DNA of 64,000 bases from Mesostigma viride (Eukaryota > Streptophyta > Mesostigmatophyceae > Mesostigmatales > Mesostigmataceae): assembly GCA_009746045.1 (NCBI GenBank), contig RPFO01000542.1, positions 126,501-190,500 of the forward strand. Direction: 5' to 3'. A program made the translations under genes and the position numbers. The notes under the pieces were generated by a model. The model was not told where the DNA came from, did not search any database, and saw only the letters and a list, made by a program, of their open reading frames with translations. Below are positions 54,444 to 64,000 of this stretch, piece by piece (within the stretch, counting starts at the first letter, position 1; every line of letters starts with the position of its first letter).

Positions 54444-57400
54444 CAATCCCTAATCCCTTCTGTTAATGCCAAGGATGTTGGCACTAAAGATGCCATCCTT
54501 GTCCCCTGACCTGTACGACACCAGAATGCTTAAGTGTATTCATGCTGGCATTCGGAATGCGCATACTCAAAGTTGATGACACTGTCAATCATATAGCTGA
54601 CATTGCCGAGTATCAGGACTTGACGCTCAGGACCCCTGAACCACCCAAGAAGCCCCTCGCGATGCTCGCTTCTTCCTCCAATCAGTCATACCCTTCTTGA
54701 GGCTGCCATGCACGCTGCTGTGGCATATTCTTCAGGTTTGCAAGCAATAAAATACTACTTAATAGTACAGTTCATGTCAGAGCAAAAGATACACTTGACC
54801 AAATTATATATTTTACATATTTAAAGCAGAAAACCTAATCTATCAGCTTCTATCAATACCGACGACTAAACTTGGGCGTGCTAAACAGTCACCATGTTGC
54901 ATGCACGTACACCTCCGTTTGCACATGACACATTGACAAGGGTGTCTATTGACCAGCGATATCTAGCCGTTGCATCCATCATAACGCTGGCATCTGTACA
55001 ATATTCCCGTGCCGTCGGTGCTGCCAGCCGCCCCTGTGCCACATCATGTTGGGTGTCATTGTGGCATCAACTGTCGACGTCCAGACAAAAAGTCGGCGGC
55101 GGCCGATCGTGGCCCCAGATGAACGCGTGTGTGGTCATCAAGTCAGCACGCACTGGCTCCACCGGCTCCACCGGCCTGGCTCTATGCGAGGCTGGAGCAT
55201 AACTTTCCCGAGGTCCGGTGACATACATATAGCTCTGCTTCTTCCAGGCTTCTGGCGTGCGCTGGTTACCTTATCGGTATATAGCACACCGGGGCCTTGG
55301 TTACCTTATCGATAGATAGCACACCGGGGCCTTGGTTACCTTATCAATAGATAGCACACCGGGGCCTTGGTTACCTTATCGATAGATAGCACACCGGGGC
55401 CTTGGTTACCTTATCGATAGATAGCACACCGGGGCCTTGGTTTCCCTCTAGCTCCCCCTTAACCCTCATCCCCACCATTCTGCCTACAGTTTTACTAGGC
55501 AATCACTTCCTTTTAGTACGCTATGTTTGTATGAACATACTATTACTTGACATCTACTATCAAGTGAGACAACTCAAGCCCTCATATCTACAGCCCCCAT
55601 TTGATTCAAAGTCTGGATCTCATCGGTAGCTAGGTGCCTACCTGGGCTCTTCTCCTTCTCTTGACATATTTCTCCTGCATGTGGGCTATGGGGGGGGCGG
55701 GGCCCGGTGATTGCAGGGTGGAGGAGGTGGGGTTGGGACAGAGCAATGGGACCTGTGGGGTGGGGATACAGGGCTGTGCAGGTGGATCAGGGAGTAGGCT
55801 GGCGAGCTGGTAGATGGGCGGGGAGGGGGGGGGGGGGGGGGGGAGGGAGGAAGAGGTGAAGTAATAAGGGAAGGGGGAGACTGGCCACAACTTCTACCTA
55901 ATGCACGACACAATATAGATATCATTGCACCTGGCAATCTCGTAGTCAATTTTGTCATGCTTTGTGTAAAGTCTTGCCTATTGTGACCATCTCTGTGGGT
56001 ACATGTTAGCCAACCAAACTACCTTTGATCCAACAAATGAGAATGTATGGCCCTATCCATGGCTCATCGGGTAGCCCCTGAACCACCACACGCTCTGACC
56101 AACCTGAAGAATCGATTTTAGTTGCTTTTTTTGTCCGCAAATAATGGTATAGACACGTCATGGTCTCTCTCAATGTAACTCTCTTTTGTTAGCACAGTTG
56201 GGCAGCTCCTAGCCGTCCCAGAGCCATTGAACTACTTCATCGACGATGGCCACTCCTTGGACGACCAGCTGGCGCACCTGGAGGGCATATCCAGAACGGG
56301 ACTGACAAACGCAGCATCTACCGTGGCCGTCCATACAAGGACAGGCAGCTGCCGCGCACCGTTGTGGTCACCGTGGACGTATGGCGGGAGACGCCGGTGT
56401 TTCAGAGGGATAGCGCGGTCGCCTATTTGCGCCAGTTGCTCACGACCGCCGAGGGCAAGGGCAAGCTCACGCACCTAGCTACTTGAAAAGCTTTGCGCCG
56501 GAGTTCTGCTGCGAGCTCCGGCGAGTGAACGCGGTCAAGGACGCGGTGAGCCTTTAGTGCGCGCTGGAGCTCGGGGTAGCTTGCAGTGACTGAAACATGC
56601 ATGGGCGGATCCCTGTGATGAAGGGGAACGGCGAGACACCTCCGCGTCCCACCTCAGCTCCCCTTCCCCATCCCCGGATATTCTCCACAATCGTCATAAT
56701 GATACTCTCAGGGTTCTCAAGGTGAAGGATTTGGGCAACGGCATCAGCCATGATGCAGTGTGGTACAAGAGGACAACCTGGACCGTGAGACCACTACAGC
56801 TGCAGCGAGACATCCAGCAGCTCATTGCCCGTCAGGACTTTTTGTACAAGTTGGTGGAGGACATGGGGGTGCCGGGCATCCCGGTGCGGCACACTGCATA
56901 CGAGCGTCTGCAGGTAGCAGCGAAAACATGAATGAGATCATGGACTTTTTCTTCGGGCAGAGTGCATCAGACCCTGACTGAGTGCCGTGGCTGGACCTGT
57001 GTTCAGATTATGTGTTTTATTCAGTAGTTTCAAGGATTGATGTTCCTTGTTAGGACACCCGTGGTAGCTCTTGCCAGCTAATATGTGTTCATGTGCTGGC
57101 ACAACTTGAAAAGTAGTTTGTTTCCTTTTTCTTTGCTTTAAACTGCTGTGTTTTTTTCTATTTGAAATGATTGGCAGTAATCCGGACTACCATCGTAATC
57201 TGGGCCTCGGGAAGCACCCCCAAACTTTATTTGGACTGCTGCAATCGACAGATCTCCGTAAGATGATCCTTGATCTTGCCTTGTAACTCAAAAGTCGGTT
57301 TCCGTTTTAGTGATAGTAGGGCTACAAGAAAGGTGAATTAATTTGGCTGCATGCTGTCCCCTAGCTTAGTAGCAAACTGTAATTAAATTTTTTTTAAAAA

Positions 57401-57500
57401 AAATTGCAAATGGGCCAAAGTTAAGACTGGGCAAGTAGGACACGGGGGGGTCCAACACCAACTTTGAGTAGCGCATTCGATAGATGTCGATGAGCACTCT
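54444..57500. other. Degenerate interval
   Basis: Mostly non-coding. Contains the 35-bp tandem array at 55262-55440, a G-rich stretch with a G17-like run near 55828-55845, and broken frames at 56220-56980 (NYFIDDGHSLDDQLAHLEG, LDRETTTAAARHPAAH) of unknown origin. No gene identified. Confidence 0.5.
55262..55440 (+). repeat. 35-bp tandem repeat (5 copies)
   Basis: The unit TTACCTTATCGATAGATAGC + ACACCGGGGCCTTGG is repeated five times with one or two changes in the first and third copies. Confidence 0.95.
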
Positions 57501-57559
57501 CTGAATCCGCTGTTTGCATGCCAGAAATGGTCCAAATCCGAAAGGCAGGGATCAAGAAC

Positions 57560-58110
57560 TGATATTTACACCCTGCCAAAAGACGAACGATTTGCACGAT
57601 TTGAAAGCTCGTTTAGATAGCCTCCTTACTCGTCTGTATGCACGTAGGCCTCACGGGCGCAACCACCTTCACGTGCGTGTTTCTCAGACCACGCCCACGG
57701 CAACGTGGCTCTTAGGGATTGCGGCAGGTGCTGATAGTGCGGGATGCTTATAATTATATTATCACGAAGGCTGACCTTGTTCATTGGATCTCCTATCTTG
57801 TTGATAACACCTTCATTTGTTTTTCGGGCAATGTATACCAACAAGCTATTGGCATCCCCATGGGCACTAACTGTGCCGGGCTCCTTGCAAACCCGTCTAT
57901 CGATACACTTATGAGCTTGCATTCATGGAGAATCTCATTGCCTCAAATGATGATGTTCTCATCATGCGTTTTATCCACACATGTCGATACATCGATGATG
58001 TCATTGCTTTCGACAATCCTGATTTCGCAACCCATTTGTATATCACAGCTGGTCTGCCTGGCATCTACCCGCAAAGGTCCCTCACGTTAAAGCTCACGTC
58101 GGAGGATTAA
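57560..58110 (+). pseudogene. Penelope-like element RT fragment
   Basis: Frames on plus encode VDNTFICFSGNVYQQAIGIP continuing MGTNCA, and, after a shift near 57900, MENLIASNDDVLIMRF followed by CRYIDDVIAF. The combination of GIPMGTNCA with a RYIDD catalytic box is characteristic of Penelope-like reverse transcriptases. The piece ends at a stop near 58110. No GIY-YIG endonuclease is seen, and the upstream part near 57560-57640 is only weakly readable. It is a decayed fragment with at least one frameshift. Confidence 0.7.
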
Positions 58111-58448
58111 AAATTAAATTATAACATGCCTCCGTTGGGAGATCATGTAGCACATATTCCTTGATGGATGGGTGGAGTGGAGGAAGCCGCGTAATCGAAC
58201 TAACCTAACTCTAAGCTATCAAGTCTTGAAAATCCTAACTACGCTACTCATCAAAACGCCTCCTCCTCTTGGGGGGAGGTGGCTTGCCCACAGGGGCTGG
58301 CGTGTGAGCCTTGACAATCTTCTGCCACCGCGTCTTGTAATTCTGCATGGCAGTCCAAAAAGGGAGAGGGAGTGAATGCGGTGTTCAAACTGGGCTGGGA
58401 CCACTAGGTCGGCCAGCAACATCTGGGTGTAGTTCGAGGCATGTTTTC

Positions 58449-59338
58449 CTAGGTACCCTTTAAGGAATGTCCTTGGGGCCGGCCAGGCCAGGTCAAAATA
58501 TGCCGCCCTGGTTGGCCAAGCCGATGGGGGCCGGCCAGACCGGCAAGGGCGGTGTCGACCTGGCTGGTGCGAGCAAGATGTCCTACAAATGCTATCTTAC
58601 GCTGCCTAAGCTCGTCCGAAATACGAGGCATGCCCTGATACAAAGACTCTAATGACCTACGCTTGGAAAACCCTACGTTCAGGACCTGTCGGAGCATCCT
58701 GTAAACCGTGCCATCTAGCTTAGCTGCCAGTGTTTCCGTGAGTGTCCACGCCTCGGCGCCATACGTGAGCACCGTGAGGACCAGGACCTTGAAGAGCATG
58801 CGCTTGCGGTGCTCGCCGGCCCAGGCCCTTCGAGCGCCAGTAGGTGTTGAGCGAACGGAGCCTGGCCCAGGCCAGGCCGATGCGGATGTCCACATCGCCG
58901 GCGGTGTCAGGGAGCATGCTCCCCTACAGTTTGAAGCGATCGCGGAACGGGACCTCCGTCCCGTCGAGCAGGCGCGGCAGCGGTGGGCGACTGGAGGCCC
59001 CAATCACCATTGCCTCAGCCGTTTTGACACTAATCTCCAACCCCACCGCCCTCGCCTCCAGGCCCAGGCAGTCCAGCCAGGTCTGAATGTGCTCGGGGCG
59101 CGCGATGAGGGTGGTGCGTGGGCTAGTAAATTCTGCTTGTTAGTCGGCCCCCCTTCTCCAAGCTCGTTCGTGATCGCTAGGCCAGGGGCACGGCCTGCAA
59201 TGCTAGCAAAGCGAGCACGTGCCTGGCGCATAACATAATCCACTACAATAATATACAGGTACGGCGATAGGACACAACCCTGCCAGACGCCGGTCTGCAG
59301 TGGGCATGGCGGGGTAAAGCCGTGTTGAGTCCATCTGC
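58449..59338 (-). pseudogene. LINE RT fragment (second family) with C-terminal part
   Basis: Minus-strand frames, read from 59338 down, give QTGVWQGCVLSPYLYIIVVD (RT block 4) and VDYVMRQARARF. A variable middle follows, then FKVLVLTVLTYGAEAWTLTE, YRMLRQVLNVGFSKR and RQRKIAFVGHLAR. This order is typical of the RT palm to C-terminus of RTE/Jockey-like LINEs. At least two shifts occur (near 59000 and 58900). The catalytic YADD box has been lost or altered. The family differs from the L1-like ORF2 at 35687-44460. Confidence 0.7.
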
Positions 59339-59339
59339 C

Positions 59340-60900
59340 TCCATATTACAGACAAACCAGCAGGCTGCTCGGGTGTGAGCCCGTCTCGTCTAGGGTAGCA
59401 CATGTCCATGCCTAGTCTATCACGGTGAGTCCACGGGCTAGAAGCTCGATAGCTAGATCCATCCATCCCATTTGATGTCCATCCCACTGATTGCCCAGGG
59501 CATGTGCTCACGTGACGCAGTCTACTTGCAAATTAATGAATTAATAAACAATCGCGGTTACCCAGAAATCCGAAGCCAGCTGTTGGCAGCCCGTGGGTCC
59601 CTGATCACTGGCCGGCCTGGGAGAGATGACAGACACCAGTACGAAGAAGTTCCCCCACGAACTTCTTAGGCAGCGGCTCTAGGCATCACAAGCCTCACCT
59701 CCCTAGGCCTCATCATGTCTTATTTCTATCACAAAGTCTCATAAGACTTCCATGCTCAAGAAACTGGACCAAATTGCGCCAGCCATCACCTTGGCACTTC
59801 TGCAGCCGCTAGGGTTTCCCTACCATTAATTACGTGTTTCCCTAACAGCCACAAGACCGACAGATTCGCCTTATGTAAACAATTCCAGATGTGCCACTTT
59901 ATATACAATAGGTCTCACATTCCAATATCCCGGGATGGGTTGCATGCCCTCCTGGGGTTTGCAAAGCCATCGTGGTTTACGTGGCGGGTGGTGCACACCG
60001 GCCACCCATGAGGGCCATGGTATCAGCGCGCCTTGTCTCACTGGCAATGAAGTCAAAGAGCTCGCAGACTTGGCCTTGCATCACGGACCTACTCCCCTGG
60101 ACCCTTTTGGAGGTTGTTTCGCCAAGAAATAAGGGGCCGTGGACCTCCCATTGTTGTAGACGCGGTCACTGTGGTAACCTCCCACGTGGTTACTCTAGTC
60201 TATAATCACATTATGTGATCTTACATGACCCCTCCACGCACTGGTCGATCAAGGGTAGGCCACTACACAACCCCTCCACCCACTGGTCAATAAGATAGTC
60301 CACCATCACATGTTCTTATACAAACCCTCCTCCACCCACTGGTCGATCAGATAGTCCACCATCTCGGCCAACGGTATGCTGTGCGCGTACGGCCGGTTGA
60401 GGGCCAGCGCCTCCTCATATGGCACGACCACCCTGCGGCAACCAACAGTGACAGGTAGAAAGTACAGGCATACATTGTCCACCGCAAACGTTACAAGAGG
60501 GCAAACATCCCAACATGTTGATGAGTGATCATTATGCCATTACTTGAGACGACCACGCTGCAGAATTCTTTTGAACTTTTTTCTTTTGTTTTTTTTGCAG
60601 TGACGGTGACAGGTGATGGTAGACAAGAAGAATGCATGGCAGGGCAACCAACACGTGACCAGTACGTTACAAAGTGATAGTTATGGCATTAGATGAGACG
60701 GCCACGCTGCGGCGCACGTGGGTGACAGGAGACAGGACCGGCAGACAACGTACAACAGCAGACATTGATAAAAATGAGAGGGCAATCACCCGATGACCAA
60801 GGCCTTATTTAAGTGGTATGCAATTGGATGAGAAGACCACGCCGCCCCCATGCGGGTGGTGCCAGACAAAAGACAGTAGCCAGCGTGACAGCAGGCAGCA
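59340..60900. other. Unassigned interval
   Basis: No recognisable gene. A CCACCCACTGGTCGATCA-type motif recurs near 60235, 60275 and 60335. A repeat of GACGRCCACGCTGCRG occurs near 60550 and 60698. Confidence 0.5.
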
Positions 60901-60917
60901 TCGCAGCAAGCAGCAGA

Positions 60918-61120
60918 CAGGCGGCAGGCGGCAGGCGGCAGGCGGCAGGCGGCAGGCGGCAGGCGGCAGGCGGCAGGCGGCAGGCGGCAGGCGGCAGGCG
61001 GCAGGCGGCAGGCGGCAGGCGGCAGGCGGCAGGCGGCAGGCGGCAGGCGGCAGGCGGCAGGCGGCAGGCGGCAGGCGGCAGGCGGCAGGCGGCAGGCGGC
61101 AGGCGGCAGGCGGCAGGTGG
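60918..61120 (+). repeat. Heptamer satellite (GGCAGGC)n
   Basis: About 28 near-perfect copies of GGCAGGC. The unit does not match known telomere repeats (TTTAGGG, TTTTAGGG, TTAGGG). Confidence 0.97.
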
Positions 61121-61159
61121 CGCAAAGGGCACTCAGCGGATGGCCAATATTGAACATAA

Positions 61160-61365
61160 AGAGTAAATAACATGCCATGTAGTGAGAGTAAATAACATGC
61201 CATGTAGTGAGAGTAAATAACATGCCATGTAGTGAGAGTAAATAACATGCCATGTAGTGAGAGTAAATAACATGCCATGTAGTGAGAGTAAATAACATGC
61301 CATGTAGTGAGAGTAAATAACATGCCATGTAGTGAGAGTAAATAACATGCCATGTAGTGAGATGA
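61160..61365 (+). repeat. 25-bp minisatellite (about 8 copies)
   Basis: The unit GAGAGTAAATAACATGCCAT + GTAGT is repeated without change. A partial unit (CATGTAGTGAGATGACCAGT) continues to about 61410. Confidence 0.97.
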
Positions 61366-61559
61366 CCAGTGCAAGCATGAGAGATGACCATGTAGTGAGA
61401 TGACCAGTGCAAGCAAGCTAGCAAGCGAGCGGCTGGTGAGCTCTGCCAGCGAAAAACAACGCATATGAATCCACACACCTATGTTCGTAGATCCCACATA
61501 TAGGAACACACACAAGCACTTGCATGTACGCACGCACGCGCGCGCACACACACACACAC

Positions 61560-62340
61560 AAAAGAAGAGAAGAGAAGAGAAAAGAAAAGAACAGAACAGA
61601 ACAGAACAGAACAGAACAGAACAGAACAGAACAGAACAGAACAGAACAGAACAGAACAGAACAGAACAGAACAGAACAGAACAGAACAGAACAGAACAGA
61701 ACAGAACAGGGCAGGGCAGGGCAGGGCAGGGCAGGGCAGGGCAGGGCAGGGCAGGGCAGGGCAGGGCAGGGCAGGGCAGGGCAGGGCAGGGCAGGGCAGG
61801 GCAGGGCAGGGCAGGGCAGGGCAGGGCAGGGCAGGGCAGGGCAGGGCAGGGCAGGGCAGGGCAGGGCAGGGCAGGGCAGGGCAGGGCAGGGCAGGGCAGG
61901 GCAGGGCAGGGCAGGGCAGGGCAGGGCAGGGCAGGGCAGGGCAGGGCAGGGCAGGGCAGGGCAGGGCAGGGCAGGGCAGGGCAGGGCAGGGCAGGGCAGG
62001 GCAGGGCAGGGCAGGGCAGGGCAGGGCAGGGCAGGGCAGGGCAGGGCAGGGCAGGGCAGGGCAGGGCAGGGCAGGGCAGGGCAGGGCAGGGCAGGGCAGG
62101 GCAGGGCAGGGCAGGGCAGGGCAGGGCAGGGCAGGGCAGGGCAGGGCAGGGCAGGGCAGGGCAGGGCAGGGCAGGGCAGGGCAGGGCAGGGCAGGGCAGG
62201 GCAGGGCAGGGCAGGGCAGGGCAGGGCAGGGCAGGGCAGGGCAGGACAGAACAGAAGAGAACAGAACAGAACAGAACAGAAAAGAAAAGAAAAGAAAAGA
62301 AAAGAAAAGAAAAGAAAAGAAAAGAAAAGAAAAAAGGAAA
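61560..62340 (+). repeat. Pentamer satellite in three zones: ACAGA, GGGCA, AGAAA
   Basis: About 24 ACAGA units (61585-61705) change abruptly to about 108 GGGCA units (61706-62243), then to ACAGA/AGAAA units to 62330. The period stays at five throughout. The frames open through it encode only PALPC/GQGRA-type repeats and are not genes. Confidence 0.97.
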
Positions 62341-62384
62341 GGAAAGGGAAAAAAAGAGAAAAAAGAAATGCCAACCCAAGAACG

Positions 62385-62590
62385 ATGCTACTGGGTGTGA
62401 AATTGAGGACACAAGCACACATGACAACAAAAAAACAACACGTACCCGAGAACAACCAAGCAAGCAAGAAAACAGTTGGTGACCTGTGCCAGCCAAAAAT
62501 GACACCTACCCAAGGACAGGGCTAGCAAGAAAACCATTGGTGACCTATGCCCGCCAAAAACAACACGTACCCGAGGACGGGGCTAGCGGG
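62385..62590 (+). repeat. About 60-bp tandem repeat (3 diverged copies)
   Basis: Three versions of GGTGACCTRTGCCNGCCAAAA + ...ACACSTACCCRAGGACRGGGCTAGC at 62400-62465, 62478-62530 and 62538-62588. Confidence 0.75.
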
Positions 62591-63902
62591 CGATGGCAGC
62601 CCCCGCCCCGACGCCAGCGCTGCGGCCGCCGCGTCGCGTGCGGGTTGGCACCATGCGGCGCGCTGCTGATGCCAGCGCAGTAAACCTGTGGGTGGCACGA
62701 CAGCCAAATCACAGCAACAACCACAACAACAGCAAGAACCAGAATCACAGCAACAACCACAACGGCAATAACAACCACAACAAACGGCATAAATGATGGC
62801 ATTAGTGTTGGTGCCAGCACAGCAGGACCATGCCCATGGGTGGGTGAACCATCACGACAACCACCGCAACAACAATGGTGACTTCAATCATTGGTGCCAG
62901 CGTAGCTGGCCCGCTTGGGCACACTGCCCGCTTGTGTGGGCGGATACAGGAACGCAGTATACACCTCATTGACTTAAATGTAACGATGCCGACGCAGAGA
63001 ATGAAGGTACCCAGTGGGGGGGGGGGCAAGGCAGTCCACTTGTCAAGAAATGAAACACTTCTCAATGTCAGGATGAGCTGAAACGCCGAGGCAGGTATCT
63101 GTAGTATTGTGATAAATATAGGAATCAGTACTACGACAATCTGAGTCTGTATCAATCCCGCTGCTGGCTTGATCTCACTGTTGACTGCTATCGGGGATAA
63201 AAACATTAAGTGCTCAAGGATGCAAATGTTAAAGATGCGCACGTGAGAACTGAAGCCATGAGAATGAGGACGACAACGATGACAGTCGTAACAGCAGCAC
63301 TAATGATATTGATCATAGCCGCTGTATCATGAATCATTCCTAATCAAAACATAATACTGTGTCAAAGCCAGGATGGACAACCCCTTGGGTCAGGGTCTCC
63401 ATCAACGCTTGGGATGACACGAAGCAACAATGCAAAAGGTTTACGACACGGCTGAGCTTACAACAAGCGGCACCCACACGATCCAGAAACAAAGGCAAAA
63501 AAAAAAAGGGCAAGGGTTTTGGTGCAAGGGCTCATGGTTGTCAATGCAACAAGTCTTAAACAATGCAGAAGTTCTTACAAGAAAAATGACAATGGAACAA
63601 TATTGATTGAAAAAAGCTACGACGGGATATAGTGGGTTTCGCCACAAAATCTTGAAGTGGGTGCGCCAGAAAACCTTCAGCGCAATAAAACAAAAAATCG
63701 ATATGCATATACGCAGCAAGGCACAAACGAAAAAGGGTCTTCAGGTTGCTCCTAGGTCCGCTGGGGCTTCCACTACCATGGGAAGCAATACTACTGATTG
63801 TAATGTTATGTTCCATGTTGACCTTGATTTCTATACGACATGTTAGGGCATACCCTATCCTTAGACCTGCAGCGAACTACCGAACCATGTTACGCCACTG
63901 GC
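62591..63902. other. Unassigned interval
   Basis: A CAACAACCACAACAA-rich stretch near 62705-62790 and a G10 run near 63015. No gene recognised. Confidence 0.5.
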
Positions 63903-63915
63903 ATTCCAACAAACG

Positions 63916-63951
63916 CTCACGTAACGCTGTTACGTGTTAATTAATTCATTA
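63916..63951 (+). mobile_element. 36-bp LINE-tail insertion
   Basis: A 13-bp direct repeat ATTCCAACAAACG (63903-63915, 63952-63964) brackets 36 bp ending TTAATTAATTCATTA. A TTAA-type tail plus a long TSD fits an extreme 5'-truncated LINE insertion of the family whose tails end the elements at 13949 and 46903. Confidence 0.65.
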
Positions 63952-64000
63952 ATTCCAACAAACGACTGTCGCTGTGACTGACTGCCACCAGGCCGGGAAA

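Noticed and set aside
60918-61120. Interstitial telomere tract
   Set aside because: The GGCAGGC heptamer matches no telomere repeat type I know of, and the flanks are unrelated satellites.
60805-62525. Long frames of PALPC, GQGRA or TEQNR repeats
   Set aside because: Products of a pentamer satellite, whose frames repeat every 15 bp. No protein-like sequence is present.

Overview
The window is eukaryotic nuclear DNA that is almost entirely mobile elements nested inside one another. GT-AG introns, LINE, LTR, Penelope-like and DNA-transposon sequences, canonical Pol III boxes and long minisatellites all point to a large, repeat-rich genome. The Ty3/gypsy integrase ending in a PHD finger and the gene style suggest a green alga or charophyte, but this is only a guess. 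I see no intact ordinary host gene.

Left half (1-34470). A decayed Ty3/gypsy element lies on the minus strand: gag at 27590-29464, then protease/RT at 4987-5876, 939-1112 and 1-134. It has been split by at least three insertions, each dated by a target-site duplication (TSD). These are a 5'-truncated LINE end (135-923, 15-bp TSD), a CACTA-like element (about 1113-4986, 2-3 bp TSD) and a very large element of 21.67 kb (5881-27552) with a perfect 25-bp inverted repeat and CCGG on both sides. The large element carries a multi-exon gene for an RNase H-fold transposase-like protein (minus, 7382-10790) and a second long multi-exon gene of unknown function (plus, about 17844-27262). It also holds a 30-bp minisatellite block, and a CTGCAG-centred palindrome repeated about 30 times that I find only inside this element. 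Upstream of gag sit a 677-bp inverted-repeat element and a 3.2-kb Tc1/mariner-type element (TA TSD, 24-bp TIR).

Middle (35687-46916). A LINE ORF2 (RT plus zinc-binding C-terminus, minus strand) is broken by two insertions. One is a composite integrase-PHD element with split direct repeats and an internal inverted duplication (38458-42845). The other is a 1036-bp nested palindrome (42928-43963). Next to it is an ORF1-only LINE, HAL1-like, with an intact 462-codon ORF1 (44918-46903).

The two nested palindromes (16843-17724 and 42928-43963) are the most striking finding. Each has the layout hairpin - spacer - hairpin - inverted spacer - hairpin, with 5-bp TSDs. A near-consensus Pol III A box lies in the central hairpin, a perfect B box in each spacer, and the only TTTT at each spacer's far end, giving two divergent predicted Pol III units. 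The two copies differ in sequence but keep the same sub-hairpins through compensatory changes.

Right part (46917-64000). A young LTR retrotransposon with almost no coding capacity (48347-54438, CCTAC TSD, LTRs differing at about two positions) is followed by degenerate DNA with a Penelope-like RT fragment, a second LINE RT fragment, pentamer and heptamer satellites, and a 36-bp LINE-tail insertion at the far end.
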